Assembly: GCA_934501435.1 (NCBI GenBank)
Contig: CAKSTW010000007.1
Coordinates: 1 to 64,000, forward strand
Origin: an uncultured Eubacteriales bacterium
GTDB lineage: Bacteria > Bacillota > Clostridia > Oscillospirales > UBA644
Length of the DNA stretch: 64,000 bases
Reading direction: 5' to 3'
Positions 8,162 through 17,479 of the stretch are shown in pieces (within the stretch, counting starts at the first letter, position 1; each line of letters begins with the position of its first letter). Under the pieces are notes generated by a model. It was not told where the DNA came from. It ran no database searches and saw nothing but the letters and a program-made list of their open reading frames with translations. The translations under genes were made by a program, and so were the position numbers.

Positions 8162-8373
8162 GTTTTTTCCTCTTTTTGCGGCTGTTTTTTTTCGAAAACG
8201 ACCGTCTGTTCTTTCATTGATATTTTTACTGAATATCCCGTCAACTCCTTTTTATACCGTAAAAAAGAGTGGTCGAGCGGAATTCCGGCGATCTTCCCGA
8301 TCTCTTCAAAGGTGAGAACAGTTTTATCTTTTCCGTTTTTTTCTATATAATCAAATAAGACCGAATATTTCAT
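8158..8373 (-). CDS. Small hypothetical protein (DUF7662-like)
   Basis: This 71-aa protein has an LTFEEIGKIAGIPLDHSFLRY core that resembles small DUF7662-type proteins of unknown role. The C terminus is charged (KKQPQKEEKT). It sits directly behind a consensus promoter and overlaps the CDP-alcohol transferase gene by 4 nt, so the two are co-translated. Function unknown. Confidence 0.7.
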   Translation of the reverse strand: MKYSVLFDYIEKNGKDKTVLTFEEIGKIAGIPLDHSFLRYKKELTGYSVKISMKEQTVVFEKKQPQKEEKT

Positions 8374-8390
8374 ATTTCGACCTCCACTGT

Positions 8391-8419
8391 ATTATAACCG
8401 ACGAACAGTAAAATGTCAA
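8391..8419 (-). promoter_or_regulatory. Consensus sigma-A promoter
   Basis: TTGACA (8419-8414), 17 nt, TATAAT (8396-8391), all consensus. RBS GTGGAGGT and the ATG at 8373 follow. It drives the small ORF and the CDP-alcohol transferase gene. Confidence 0.85.
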
Positions 8420-8423
8420 GGGG

Positions 8424-8747
8424 TCAGAATACGACCTGAACGAGAATCATATAAAGGACCGTTCCCGAAATTATCGAAAGGAACGTGTTATGTTTCCATT
8501 TGTGCAGCAGCGCCACCGCCGCTATCGCTGTCGCTTCGGGAATTCCGTAGGGATATTTGATAAACGAAACGCCTTTAAGACAGTAAACGACGAGCATTCC
8601 CATAAGCGCGAAAGGCAGGACTTTTCCGAGATATTCGACGGGTTTCGGCACTTTTTTCGTAAAAAGCAGGAACGGAAAAAATCGGATGAGCGCCGTGACG
8701 ACAGCCATTATCGCTATTGTTATGATTATGTAACTATTCGACGGCAT
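8424..8747 (-). CDS. azlD: Branched-chain amino acid transport protein AzlD
   Basis: This 107-aa protein has four predicted membrane helices and the family pattern (MAVVTALIRFFPF, LPFALMGMLVVYCL, GIPEATAIAAVALLHKWKHN). It is the small subunit of the AzlCD exporter for branched-chain amino acids. Its start lies inside the 3' end of azlC (14-nt overlap), the usual arrangement. Confidence 0.9.
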   Translation of the reverse strand: MPSNSYIIITIAIMAVVTALIRFFPFLLFTKKVPKPVEYLGKVLPFALMGMLVVYCLKGVSFIKYPYGIPEATAIAAVALLHKWKHNTFLSIISGTVLYMILVQVVF

Positions 8748-9438
8748 CTTTTTTCTCCTCCTTTATTATGAAACGTTTTTCCGCAAAGAGGAGAACCGCT
8801 ATCGCGATCATCGACGGGATAAGAAAATTTTCCGAACCGAAAATGAGCAGACAGACCGCCGTTACCGCAACGCCCGTTATCGCGGGTAGATGATTTTCGG
8901 CTTTTTCCCACTGTTCGACGAAGATAATAACGAAAAGCGCCGTCATCGAGAACTCGACGCCCGTGGTGTCAAAGGGAAGAGCCGTCCCGATAAGCGCGCC
9001 GAGGGTCGAACCGATTATCCAGTAAGACTGATTGAGCGCCGAAAGGGTGAGAAAATATTTTTTTCTGTCGATATCGTCGGGAAGCCACGGCGAACATACG
9101 AGCGAAAACGTTTCGTCGGTAAGGGAAAAAATGAGGTAAGGTTTTGCCTTTCCCATGCCCTTGTAACGCCGGAGCATCGAAATGCCGTAAAAAAGATGTC
9201 TTATATTTACCATTAAGGTCATTATCGCGGTCGTTACAAAAGAAGCGCCGCCCGAAAGCAGGTCGACCGCGACATACTGCATCGAACCCGCATATATCGT
9301 GAGGCTCATAACGGGAGCCCACCACCATGCAAAGCCCTTGCTCTGGAGCAGTATCCCGAACCCCGCACCGAGAACGAGATATCCCGCCATTATCGGCAGC
9401 GAGGCTTTGAACGCCGCCCTGAAAGTTCTGTTTTTCAT
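8734..9438 (-). CDS. azlC: Branched-chain amino acid permease AzlC
   Basis: This 234-aa large subunit of AzlCD has AFKASLPIMAGYLVLGAGFGI at the N terminus, AGSMQYVAVDLLSGG and MVNIRHLFYGISML, all typical. About six to seven helices are predicted. The start codon comes only about 10 nt after the end of the typA terminator hairpin, and the RBS (AGAAG) is weak. Confidence 0.92.
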   Translation of the reverse strand: MKNRTFRAAFKASLPIMAGYLVLGAGFGILLQSKGFAWWWAPVMSLTIYAGSMQYVAVDLLSGGASFVTTAIMTLMVNIRHLFYGISMLRRYKGMGKAKPYLIFSLTDETFSLVCSPWLPDDIDRKKYFLTLSALNQSYWIIGSTLGALIGTALPFDTTGVEFSMTALFVIIFVEQWEKAENHLPAITGVAVTAVCLLIFGSENFLIPSMIAIAVLLFAEKRFIIKEEKKDAVE

Positions 9439-9450
9439 ATTCTTCTGTCT

Positions 9451-9530
9451 AAAAAAAACGGGGAAGTATCGGCTGAAGGCTGATAAGGAATTATTGCTCC
9501 CTTACCGGTCATCAGTCTTTCCCCGTTTTT
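9451..9530 (-). terminator. Long branched terminator hairpin after typA
   Basis: An outer 8-bp stem (ACGGGGAA/TTCCCCGT) ends in a run of eight U on the minus strand. Inside is a second stem formed by CTGATAAGG and CCTTA/TCAG. It separates typA from azlC. The inner CTGATAAGGAA core recurs in the terminator-like palindrome at 30300-30350. Confidence 0.75.
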
Positions 9531-9532
9531 CT

Positions 9533-11353
9533 TTATTTTTCGTTTCTCATCAGTATTTTCATTCTTGTTGCGTGGTCGAGAATTTTCTTTCTCAGTCTTA
9601 TCGTCTTCGGCGTAACTTCGAGAATTTCGTCGTCGGCGAGGAATTCGAGCGCCTGTTCAAGGCTGAATTTTCTCGGCGGAACAAGCCGCAGGGCGTCGTC
9701 GTGACCCGACGAACGGATAGCGGTCATGTGCTTTTTCTTGCAGACGTTTACCGTTATATCGTTGCTTCTTAAAGATTCTCCGACTATCATTCCCGCATAT
9801 ACTTCGGTCTGCGGATCTATGAACATCGGACCCGAATCCTGCGAATTGAAAATTCCGTAGGTCGTCGCCTCACCCGTTTCGTAAGCGACGAGCGACCCGT
9901 TTGCGCGGCGCGGAATTTCTCCTCTGAACGGCTGATAACTGTCGAAGATCGAGTTCATAACGCCCTCGCCCTTGGTATCCGTTAAGAATTCGTTCTTATA
10001 ACCGAAAAGACCTCTTTCGGGGACGATAAATTCAAGACGCGTACGGGAACCGATTTTTGACATGTGCTGAAGTTCGCCTTTGCGTATTCCCATTTTGGAC
10101 ATTACGGCGCCCGTCGAGTCGTCGGGAACGTCGACGATAAGTCTTTCCATAGGTTCGCACATAACGCCGTCTATTTCTTTCATGAGAACTCTCGGCGTGC
10201 TTACCTGAAATTCATATCCCTCTCTTCTCATCGTTTCAATGAGAATGGAAAGGTGCATTTCGCCTCTGCCCGAAACCTTGAACGCCTCGGTGGTGTCGGT
10301 GTCGGAAACGCGGAGCGAAACGTCCTTGAGAATTTCCTTATAAAGTCTGTCGCGCAGGTTTCTCGAGGTGACGAATTTCCCCTCTCTGCCTGCAAAGGGG
10401 CTGTCGTTTACCATAAAGGTCATTTCCATTGTCGGTTCGGAAATTTTGACGAAAGGCAGCGGTTCGGGGGTCTCGACGTCGCATATAGTATCTCCTATCG
10501 TAACGTCTTCAATACCCGAAACGCAGATTATCTCGCCTATCGACGCCTCAGTGACGGGGACTCTCTGCAGACCTTCGAATTTATAGATGTTTACCGCTTT
10601 CGCCTTGTGAAGAGGTCTGTCTTCGTGGTAGTCGGTAAGCATTATTTCCTGCCCCTGCTTTATCGTTCCTCTTTCGATACGTCCGACGGCGATACGTCCG
10701 ACATAGTCGTTATAATCTATCGACGAGACGAGCATCTGCAAAGGCGCGTCGGGGTCTCCTTCGGGGGGATCTATATAGTTTACTATCGTGTCGAAAAGCG
10801 GCTGGAGATTTTCGCTGCATTCGGGAGTCAGTCCCGCAATACCCTGTCTTGCCGAAGCAAAAATGACGGGGGAATCGAGTTGTTCGTCGGTCGCGTCAAG
10901 GTCGAGAAGAAGTTCGAGTATTTCGTCAACGACCTCCGTCGGTCTTGCGTCGGGTCTGTCGATCTTATTTACGACGATTATGACCTTGTGGCCGAGTTCG
11001 AGCGCTCTCTGCAGAACGAATCTTGTCTGCGGCATGGGTCCTTCGAACGCGTCGACGAGCAGCAGAACTCCGTCGACCATCTTTAAGATACGTTCGACCT
11101 CTCCTCCGAAGTCGGCGTGACCCGGGGTGTCGACAATGTTTATTTTTACGTCTTTATACTGTACCGCGGTGTTCTTTGCAAGGATGGTTATTCCTCTTTC
11201 GCGTTCGAGGTCGTTCGAGTCCATAACTCTGTCGTTTACGACCTGATTCTCTCTGAAAACGCCGCTCTGTTTGAGCATTTCGTCAACAAGCGTCGTCTTG
11301 CCGTGGTCAACGTGCGCGATTATCGCGACGTTCCTTAAATTTTTACAGATCAA
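9533..11353 (-). CDS. typA: Ribosome-associated translational GTPase TypA/BipA
   Basis: This 606-aa GTPase has G1 AHVDHGKTT (residues 13-21), the switch motif RERGITI, G3 DTPGH and G4 NKID. EF-G-like domains follow, then a C-terminal BipA domain (GRGEMHLSILIETMRREGYEF, RGLFGYKNEFLTDTKGEG). It acts on 50S assembly and stress adaptation. The start is TTG with AAGGAA 8 nt upstream; no in-frame ATG fits better. It is monocistronic: its own promoter lies upstream and a terminator lies downstream. Confidence 0.96.
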   Translation of the reverse strand: MICKNLRNVAIIAHVDHGKTTLVDEMLKQSGVFRENQVVNDRVMDSNDLERERGITILAKNTAVQYKDVKINIVDTPGHADFGGEVERILKMVDGVLLLVDAFEGPMPQTRFVLQRALELGHKVIIVVNKIDRPDARPTEVVDEILELLLDLDATDEQLDSPVIFASARQGIAGLTPECSENLQPLFDTIVNYIDPPEGDPDAPLQMLVSSIDYNDYVGRIAVGRIERGTIKQGQEIMLTDYHEDRPLHKAKAVNIYKFEGLQRVPVTEASIGEIICVSGIEDVTIGDTICDVETPEPLPFVKISEPTMEMTFMVNDSPFAGREGKFVTSRNLRDRLYKEILKDVSLRVSDTDTTEAFKVSGRGEMHLSILIETMRREGYEFQVSTPRVLMKEIDGVMCEPMERLIVDVPDDSTGAVMSKMGIRKGELQHMSKIGSRTRLEFIVPERGLFGYKNEFLTDTKGEGVMNSIFDSYQPFRGEIPRRANGSLVAYETGEATTYGIFNSQDSGPMFIDPQTEVYAGMIVGESLRSNDITVNVCKKKHMTAIRSSGHDDALRLVPPRKFSLEQALEFLADDEILEVTPKTIRLRKKILDHATRMKILMRNEK

Positions 11354-11396
11354 GGTGATTTTCCTTCCCTTATACTAAGATTTATCCAACTTAATC

Positions 11397-11425
11397 ATTT
11401 TATTACCGCAAAAAGCGACTGTCAA
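11397..11425 (-). promoter_or_regulatory. Promoter of typA
   Basis: TTGACA (11425-11420), 17 nt, TAAAAT (11402-11397), 44 nt upstream of the TTG start. Confidence 0.75.
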
Positions 11426-11442
11426 GGTTTTTTTCAATAATT

Positions 11443-12015
11443 TCAAAGTTCCTTGACCAACTGTTCAAATTCCGCTTTCGTGACCGTCATATTGAGCGCT
11501 TCGACAATTTTCGTGTTCGAAAGGCGTAAAGGAAGCGCAAGTCTTTTTAACAGCGTTCTTTTCTTTTCGACGCAGTTGTCGTTTCCGTAAATACCCGCCG
11601 CGTAAAGGTCCGTTTTGGTTATTTTCTCTCCCGAAAATTCGGACGGGGTCGCCCCTGCCTTTTCGAGAGCCGCGCGAATCGCGTCTTTCGGAACGCCCTC
11701 AACGCCGAGAAGCCCTTCCGCCGACGGTTTTTCCTTGCGGCTTTCTTTCCCCTCAATTGTCGGGATATAAGCGTTCTTTATATATTTTTTGTCGACGAAA
11801 CTTTCGATATACTGCCGTATCTTAAAGCCCGCGCCGTCGCTGTCGGTGAGTATTATTATTCCGCGTTTTTTTGCGACTTCCCTTATCCAGAGCCGCAGTT
11901 CGGCGTCCCTAAAGATACGGAACCCCCGCGTCGTTATGACGGTCGCGTCGCAGACCTGCTTTATTGCGGTCTCGTCGTATTTGCCTTCGGCGATTATGAC
12001 TTCGTTTATCCTCAT
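11443..12015 (-). CDS. rnmV: Ribonuclease M5
   Basis: This 190-aa TOPRIM nuclease matures the 5S rRNA precursor in Gram-positive bacteria. The sequence has VIIAEGKYDETAIK (catalytic Glu of the TOPRIM fold), IILTDSDGAGFKIRQYI (the DxD pair) and the C-terminal RNase M5 region. I start it at the ATG at 12015 (MRINEVII), which overlaps the holA stop as ATGA, rather than at upstream codons inside holA. It is the last gene of the long operon. Confidence 0.92.
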   Translation of the reverse strand: MRINEVIIAEGKYDETAIKQVCDATVITTRGFRIFRDAELRLWIREVAKKRGIIILTDSDGAGFKIRQYIESFVDKKYIKNAYIPTIEGKESRKEKPSAEGLLGVEGVPKDAIRAALEKAGATPSEFSGEKITKTDLYAAGIYGNDNCVEKKRTLLKRLALPLRLSNTKIVEALNMTVTKAEFEQLVKEL

Positions 12016-13019
12016 AGTTTCGAAACACATTCCGCGATCAGGCGGTAGACCGAATCCTCCGTTGAAACGGCGGTGCTCTTTGAGGAGATGTCGGCGGCGA
12101 TACAACATTCGAGCAGCGCGTTTATCTGCCCGTCCGACAGGCGGCGCGCGATCTCGCAGTTTTTCTGCGTCGGATATTCCTTTGTCCCCATTATTTTGCC
12201 TATTTCGCTCTGCGTTTTTCGCTCTTCGAGCAATATTTTTGTTTTTGCTATCGTCGCGACCGCGTTTTCTATCGAATAAAGCAGAATAAGGGGATAGGTG
12301 TTCATCGCAAGCATCTTTTTGCAGATATCATAGGCGGCGTCGCAGTTTTTAGAGAATATCGCGTTCGTCATCTCATAACTTTTCGCGTCGTAACTTTTCG
12401 TCGAAAGCAGGTCGATATCCGCCTGCGAAACGGTTTTTTCATCTTCTTTATAAAAGATGAGTTTGTCCATTTCGTTTTTCAGAAGAAACATATCGGCGGG
12501 CACGTTTTTTACGAAATATTCGGCTGTCTGCCGCGAAACCGTAAACCCGTGTTTCGAAAAGTATCCCGATACCCACCGAATAAGTTCGCTTTCCGCGGGA
12601 GTGTCGCAGACGACCGAAAGCCCGTTTGCTTTGACGAATTTTTCGAAAGCCTTATATTCCGCCGTGCGCTTGTCGTATTTTTCGACGTCGCAGTATATAA
12701 CAAGGCACATTTCGTCCGATAAAAGACCCTCTTCTTCCGAAAGAAGAGAAACGACCGGCGACGAAACCGGCAGATCGGTTATTATATAGAGTTTTTTTGC
12801 CGAAACGAGCGGCAGGGAGCGGACGTTTTCGGTAAACTCTTCCGTCGAAAGGTCTTTGCCGTCCGCCGTCATCAGGTCGAAATCGTTCCCTTCGGGAAGC
12901 ACCGCCTTTTTCAGAGAAGAAAGCCAATGCTCCTTAAGGTACGGTTCGTTTCCCGTTATCAGATATATTTTGCGGAAACTTTTTTCCGCAATGTCGTTTT
13001 TTAAGAATTCAAGACTCAT
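12012..13019 (-). CDS. holA: DNA polymerase III delta subunit
   Basis: This 335-aa clamp-loader subunit opens the beta sliding clamp. It has the N-terminal KIYLITGNEPYLKEHWLSSL segment and the C-terminal collar domain (ARRLSDGQINALLECCIAAD), both characteristic of HolA. It lies 2 nt downstream of mutS2 and overlaps rnmV by ATGA. Confidence 0.93.
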   Translation of the reverse strand: MSLEFLKNDIAEKSFRKIYLITGNEPYLKEHWLSSLKKAVLPEGNDFDLMTADGKDLSTEEFTENVRSLPLVSAKKLYIITDLPVSSPVVSLLSEEEGLLSDEMCLVIYCDVEKYDKRTAEYKAFEKFVKANGLSVVCDTPAESELIRWVSGYFSKHGFTVSRQTAEYFVKNVPADMFLLKNEMDKLIFYKEDEKTVSQADIDLLSTKSYDAKSYEMTNAIFSKNCDAAYDICKKMLAMNTYPLILLYSIENAVATIAKTKILLEERKTQSEIGKIMGTKEYPTQKNCEIARRLSDGQINALLECCIAADISSKSTAVSTEDSVYRLIAECVSKL

Positions 13020-13021
13020 TT

Positions 13022-15376
13022 TTATTTAAGCGTGACTATCGTTACGCCCGCTTCTCCTTCTCCGAACGTGCCGAGGCGGTACTCTTCGACAAGCGGATTT
13101 CTCTTTAACATCGTGTGTACGCCCTGCCGCAAAACTCCCGTGCCTTTTCCGTGGATAATACTTACAGTTTTAAGCCCCGAAAGGTAGCAGTTGTGTATAA
13201 AATCGTCAACGATAGTTTCTGCGTCGAGCAGATTTTCGCCCCGGATATCGAGTTCGCGGGAGACCTGCCTCGAACCTCTTTCGGTCTTCACCGACGGCGT
13301 CGGAACAGGCTTGAAATCGGTCTTTACTTTCGGCTTTTCGCAAAGTTCAAGGTCGGAAAGTTTTACTTTCGTGCGGATTATTCCCGCCTGCAATTCGACA
13401 TAACCTTTTTTGTCGGCGGGGGAAAGGACGGTCGCTTCTTTTCCGAGAGAAACGATTTTTACCGTGTCTCCCTTTGCGAGAGGTCTGTCTATCGGTTTTT
13501 TCGCCTGCGGCCGCAGTTTTTCTTCTATTTTTGATTTTTCTTCGTAATCTTTTCTTGCCTTGTCGAGTTTTTCTTTGAAATTCTTTTTGTCTTTTTCCCG
13601 TCTTACTTCTTCGAGTTCGTCGAGGATAAATTCGCTTTCGGTCACGGTCTTTTCCCAAAGCGCCCGCGCTTTTTTCAGAGCGTTTTCCGCCTCTTTTTCG
13701 GCGTTTTTCTTCGACTCTTCGGCGTCAATACGCAGTTTTTCGCAGTATTCCTCCGCCTCTTTTAACTTGTTTGCCGCCGTCTTTTCGTTTTCTTCTATTT
13801 CTCTGCGGCTTATCTCAAGGTCCGCAAGCACCGTTTCGACCCTTACCGTGTCGGAGGATATCTGCTCTTTCGCGTCGGCAATTATCTCTTCGGGCATACC
13901 GAGCCTTGAAGCGATGGCAAAGGCGTTCGATTTGCCGGGAAGCCCCGTAACGAGTTTATAGGTCGGCTTTAATGTCGCAAGGTCGAATTCGCAGGAGGCG
14001 TTTTCGACGCCGTCGGTGTGAATGGCAAAAAGTTTGAGTTCGGGATAGTGGGTCGTCGCCGCTATTTTCGCCCCTCTGCCCATCAGCGTTTTTATTATCG
14101 AAACCGCGAGCGCCGCGCCCTCCGCAGGGTCTGTTCCGCCGCCGAGTTCGTCGAGAAGAATGAGAGAATTGCCGTCCGCGCCGTCGATTATTTTTATGAT
14201 GTTCGACATGTGCGAAGAAAAAGTCGAAAGGGACTGTTCTATCGACTGTTCGTCGCCGATATCCGCATAAATTTTATCGAAAAACGCAACTGTGCTGCCC
14301 TCTTTTGCCGGAATGAAAAGCCCGCATTTCGCCATGAGACAGAGAAGACCCGCCGTTTTTAACGTTACGGTTTTGCCGCCGGTATTCGGTCCCGTTATCA
14401 TCAGGACCGAATATTTTTCGCCGAGGGAAATATCGGTCGGGACAACGGTGTTTTTGTCTATAAGCGGGTGTCTTGCCCTTGAAAGGCGGATAATTCCGTC
14501 TTCGTTTATTTCGGGAAGCACCGCCGACATTTTGTCCGCGAGTTTTGCCTTTGCGAAAAGCAGGTCGAAATAGACCGCAAGGAAATAACTTTGTCTTATT
14601 CCGTCGGCAAAGCCCGAAACCTCCTCCGAAAGGGCAGCCAGAATCGCCTCTATCTCGTGTTTTTCCTCCGACGCCAAAAGAGAGAGGTCGTTGTTTGCCG
14701 AAACGACGCTCACCGGCTCAATAAAGACGGTCGAGCCGCTTGCCGAGGTGTCGTGGACAAGCCCCGGAATTTCGTTTTTGTTTTCCGCCTTGACGGGGAT
14801 AACGAATCGGTCGTTTCTTATCGTTACAATGTTGTCCTGCAGATATTTCTGATAATTCGGCGATTTGATATAACTTTCAAGCGACGAGCGTATTTTGTTC
14901 TTCGCCTGCGCCGTTTTTCTTCTTATTTCGTGAAGCCGCGACGACGCCCTGTCCGAAACTTCTTCTTCCGACGGGAAATCGGTGAAAATTTTATCTTCGA
15001 GATATCTGTTCGACGAAAATTTCGGCAGATAGCCTTTTAACAGACCTTCTTCGGCATGATTCTGCAGATATTCTTCGAGAAGCCTTGAGGTGCGGAGAAG
15101 CCGCGCTGTTTTCAGAAATTCGCCTATTGATAAAACCGCGCCTCTTTCCGCTTTTTTGACGCTTTCCGAAACGTCGGTTATCCCCGAAAAAGAGGGGGCG
15201 GAGTATTTTTTATATAAAACGAACGCTTCGTCGGTTTCGCGAAGCGCCTGCCTGCATTTTTCCGCCGAATCAAAGGGCTTTGTTTCCTCCGCCGCTTTTT
15301 TCGCGGAAGTTGACACGCAGCAGTCGGAAAGCAGCAGCAATATCTTATCAAGTTCGAGAGTTTTTATTTCATTCAT
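13022..15376 (-). CDS. mutS2: Endonuclease MutS2
   Basis: This 784-aa protein has a MutS core and clamp region, an ATPase with Walker A GPNTGGKTVTLKT and Walker B LILLDELGGGTDP, a long charged coiled coil (about 510-620), and a C-terminal Smr nuclease domain (LDIRGENLLDAE, SIIHGKGTGVLR). MutS2 suppresses recombination and, in Bacillus, splits collided ribosomes. I start it at MNEIKTLELDKI (15376) with GAAAGGAAA about 11 nt upstream, overlapping recO by 8 nt. A start 12 codons further up is possible but lies deeper inside recO. Confidence 0.94.
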   Translation of the reverse strand: MNEIKTLELDKILLLLSDCCVSTSAKKAAEETKPFDSAEKCRQALRETDEAFVLYKKYSAPSFSGITDVSESVKKAERGAVLSIGEFLKTARLLRTSRLLEEYLQNHAEEGLLKGYLPKFSSNRYLEDKIFTDFPSEEEVSDRASSRLHEIRRKTAQAKNKIRSSLESYIKSPNYQKYLQDNIVTIRNDRFVIPVKAENKNEIPGLVHDTSASGSTVFIEPVSVVSANNDLSLLASEEKHEIEAILAALSEEVSGFADGIRQSYFLAVYFDLLFAKAKLADKMSAVLPEINEDGIIRLSRARHPLIDKNTVVPTDISLGEKYSVLMITGPNTGGKTVTLKTAGLLCLMAKCGLFIPAKEGSTVAFFDKIYADIGDEQSIEQSLSTFSSHMSNIIKIIDGADGNSLILLDELGGGTDPAEGAALAVSIIKTLMGRGAKIAATTHYPELKLFAIHTDGVENASCEFDLATLKPTYKLVTGLPGKSNAFAIASRLGMPEEIIADAKEQISSDTVRVETVLADLEISRREIEENEKTAANKLKEAEEYCEKLRIDAEESKKNAEKEAENALKKARALWEKTVTESEFILDELEEVRREKDKKNFKEKLDKARKDYEEKSKIEEKLRPQAKKPIDRPLAKGDTVKIVSLGKEATVLSPADKKGYVELQAGIIRTKVKLSDLELCEKPKVKTDFKPVPTPSVKTERGSRQVSRELDIRGENLLDAETIVDDFIHNCYLSGLKTVSIIHGKGTGVLRQGVHTMLKRNPLVEEYRLGTFGEGEAGVTIVTLK

Positions 15377-16154
15377 TATTTTTGTCGTTTCCTTTCGAGA
15401 CAAGAGCCTCAATGTCCCTTATCTGCCTGAAACAGTCGAGGGACTGATAACTGCGCTCGGTCACGAACGCAAGGTATTTTTCGGTCAGACCGCCGACGTA
15501 AGAGAGAATTTTATCGTCGGCAAAAACGGCATAAGCGCCGAGATTGTCGGTCGAGAGAATGTGGGTGACTATCTTCCGTATCGTGTCGTTTATCTTATAG
15601 CCGGGACGGTCTTTTCCGCAGTCTTTACAGTATATCCCGCGGTCGAAGACCCAGATGTCGCCCTCGTCTTTGCCGCAGGCGCAGCATTCCGAAAAGTCGG
15701 GCTCAAAGCCCTGATATTTCGCGAATTTGAGTTCAAAGACCATTTTTACGGCGAGAGGGGAGATGTCCTTTTTTTTGCAGAGAACGTAAATTGAGTTTAA
15801 GAGCAGCCGCAGAAACATGAATTCGTCGCCCGAAAGCGATTCTTTCGGAAGATACATACAGACTTCCGCGAAATATTGGGCAAGCGAAAGCGCCGAAAGG
15901 TCTTCCCTGAGTTCGTAGAAGTTCTCTTTCGGTTCTGCCGTGTCTACGATATACAGCCCCTGTTTTCCGGAACGGTAAAGATCGAATTCCGAATAGGAAA
16001 ACGGCTGCGTGAAAATAACCGAACGGCGGCTTTTTTTCACGCCCCTGACCAGCGCATCAATCCTCCCCGAATTTGAAGAAAGAAGGGAGAGGATAAGGTC
16101 GTTTTCCTTGTACGGAGCGGTTTTCAATACGATTGCGTCAATTTTACTGTTCAT
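15369..16154 (-). CDS. recO: DNA repair protein RecO
   Basis: This 261-aa protein has an N-terminal OB fold (AIVLKTAPYKENDLILSLLS), a helical domain, and a zinc-binding region with four cysteines (CCACGKDEG and YCKDCGKDRPG, about 157-185). It loads RecA with RecFR. Its start overlaps the end of era by 11 nt. Confidence 0.94.
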   Translation of the reverse strand: MNSKIDAIVLKTAPYKENDLILSLLSSNSGRIDALVRGVKKSRRSVIFTQPFSYSEFDLYRSGKQGLYIVDTAEPKENFYELREDLSALSLAQYFAEVCMYLPKESLSGDEFMFLRLLLNSIYVLCKKKDISPLAVKMVFELKFAKYQGFEPDFSECCACGKDEGDIWVFDRGIYCKDCGKDRPGYKINDTIRKIVTHILSTDNLGAYAVFADDKILSYVGGLTEKYLAFVTERSYQSLDCFRQIRDIEALVSKGNDKNNE

Positions 16155-17019
16155 TTTCGGCGATGTATTTTTCGTCGTCCCTCCAGCCTTCTTTTACTTT
16201 GACAAAACATTCAAGATATACTTTTTTACCGAGAAGTTTTTCCATGTCTTCTCTTGCGGCGGTCGCGGCTTTTTTGATGCCTTCGCCGTTTTTGCCTATG
16301 ATTATGCCTTTGTGGGAGGCTCTTTCGCAGACGACCGTCGCCATTATTTCGACGAGAGGTTTGTCCTCCCTTTCCTTAAAGGAGTCTATTTCGATATTTA
16401 TTCCGTGCGGAACTTCGTCGTCGAGCCTGCGGATAAGTTTTTCCCTGAGAATTTCGGAAACAAGCTGACGTTCGGTTCTGTCGGTCGAAATATCGTCGGG
16501 GTAATATGCGGTGTCTCCGTGCGCGAATTTTGTTATTTCGTCGATAAGCGGCGAAATATTGTCTTTTTTCAAAGCGCTTAAAGGAACAACCGCCGCAAAA
16601 TCGGCAAGTTCGGAATATTCCATGATCGCTTTTGCGACGTAGTCTTTTTTTACCGAATCGGTCTTATTTATAACGAGAATGAGGGGAACTCCGTCGTTTT
16701 TGAAACGCGTTATAAGTTCCTTTTCCGTTTTGCCGGGGCTTCTCGGTTCGACGACGAGGACCGCGCAGTCGACTCCGTCCACCGCCTCGTTTATGTCCCT
16801 TATCATCTTTTCCCCGAGTTTGTTTTTCGGCTTATGTACGCCGGGGGTGTCTATAAAAACAAGCTGTAAATTTTCGCGGTTGTAAATTCCGGTAATTTTC
16901 CCGCGCGTCGTTTGCGGCTTCGAAGAAACTATCGAAATTTTTTCGCCGATTATCGCGTTGAGAAGAGTGCTTTTCCCGACGTTCGGTCTGCCTATGATGG
17001 TTATAAATCCTGATTTCAT
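16144..17019 (-). CDS. era: GTPase Era
   Basis: This 291-aa GTPase has G1 GRPNVGKST, G3 DTPGVHKPK and G4 NKTD. A C-terminal KH domain follows (GIIIGKNGEGIKKAATAAREDMEKLL) that binds the 3' end of 16S rRNA. It helps 30S maturation. Its neighbours ybeY, dgkA and recO are the conserved Firmicutes context. Confidence 0.96.
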   Translation of the reverse strand: MKSGFITIIGRPNVGKSTLLNAIIGEKISIVSSKPQTTRGKITGIYNRENLQLVFIDTPGVHKPKNKLGEKMIRDINEAVDGVDCAVLVVEPRSPGKTEKELITRFKNDGVPLILVINKTDSVKKDYVAKAIMEYSELADFAAVVPLSALKKDNISPLIDEITKFAHGDTAYYPDDISTDRTERQLVSEILREKLIRRLDDEVPHGINIEIDSFKEREDKPLVEIMATVVCERASHKGIIIGKNGEGIKKAATAAREDMEKLLGKKVYLECFVKVKEGWRDDEKYIAENEQ

Positions 17020-17023
17020 CTAT

Positions 17024-17479
17024 TTATTTCCTTTTCTTTTTTTCGGGTAAAAATATAAAAAGTATCGCGGCGGCAATGAATATCGCCGTCAGAATAAGCC
17101 CTGTCGGCGCCAGAATTGCCGAAAAAGCACGTCCGAGTTTTTCAGCGTCCGAAAAAATGAAGATCGCCGAAAGAACCGCGAACAAAGCCTTTATAAGGAC
17201 GGCTCCCGCCGCAAGATCTTTTGCTTTTCTTATTCCCTCGCAATTTTCTTTCGTCACCGTGTCGCAAAGCCTTTCGAGCGAGGTGTTGAAACTTTCGGCG
17301 GAAAGCACCGCGGCAAAAATAATGAACAAAACGACCCATTCGGTTTTCGAAACGCCGTAAAGACAGGCGAAAACCGAGACGGCGACCGCGGCGACAACGT
17401 CAATTCTGAAATTCCGCTCGGCAAACGCCGAAAATATGCCGCGGAAAGCGTATCCGAAACTTTTTATCAGCGCTTTCAT
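17024..17479 (-). CDS. dgkA: Diacylglycerol/undecaprenol kinase (DgkA family)
   Basis: This 151-aa integral membrane kinase has the active-site segment FAAVLSAESFNTSLERLCD and the conserved KDLAAGAVLI. Gram-positive members phosphorylate undecaprenol. It is longer than the classic 120-130 aa form because of an extra C-terminal hydrophobic helix (about 122-144). Its ATG overlaps the ybeY stop (ATGA). Confidence 0.92.
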   Translation of the reverse strand: MKALIKSFGYAFRGIFSAFAERNFRIDVVAAVAVSVFACLYGVSKTEWVVLFIIFAAVLSAESFNTSLERLCDTVTKENCEGIRKAKDLAAGAVLIKALFAVLSAIFIFSDAEKLGRAFSAILAPTGLILTAIFIAAAILFIFLPEKKKRK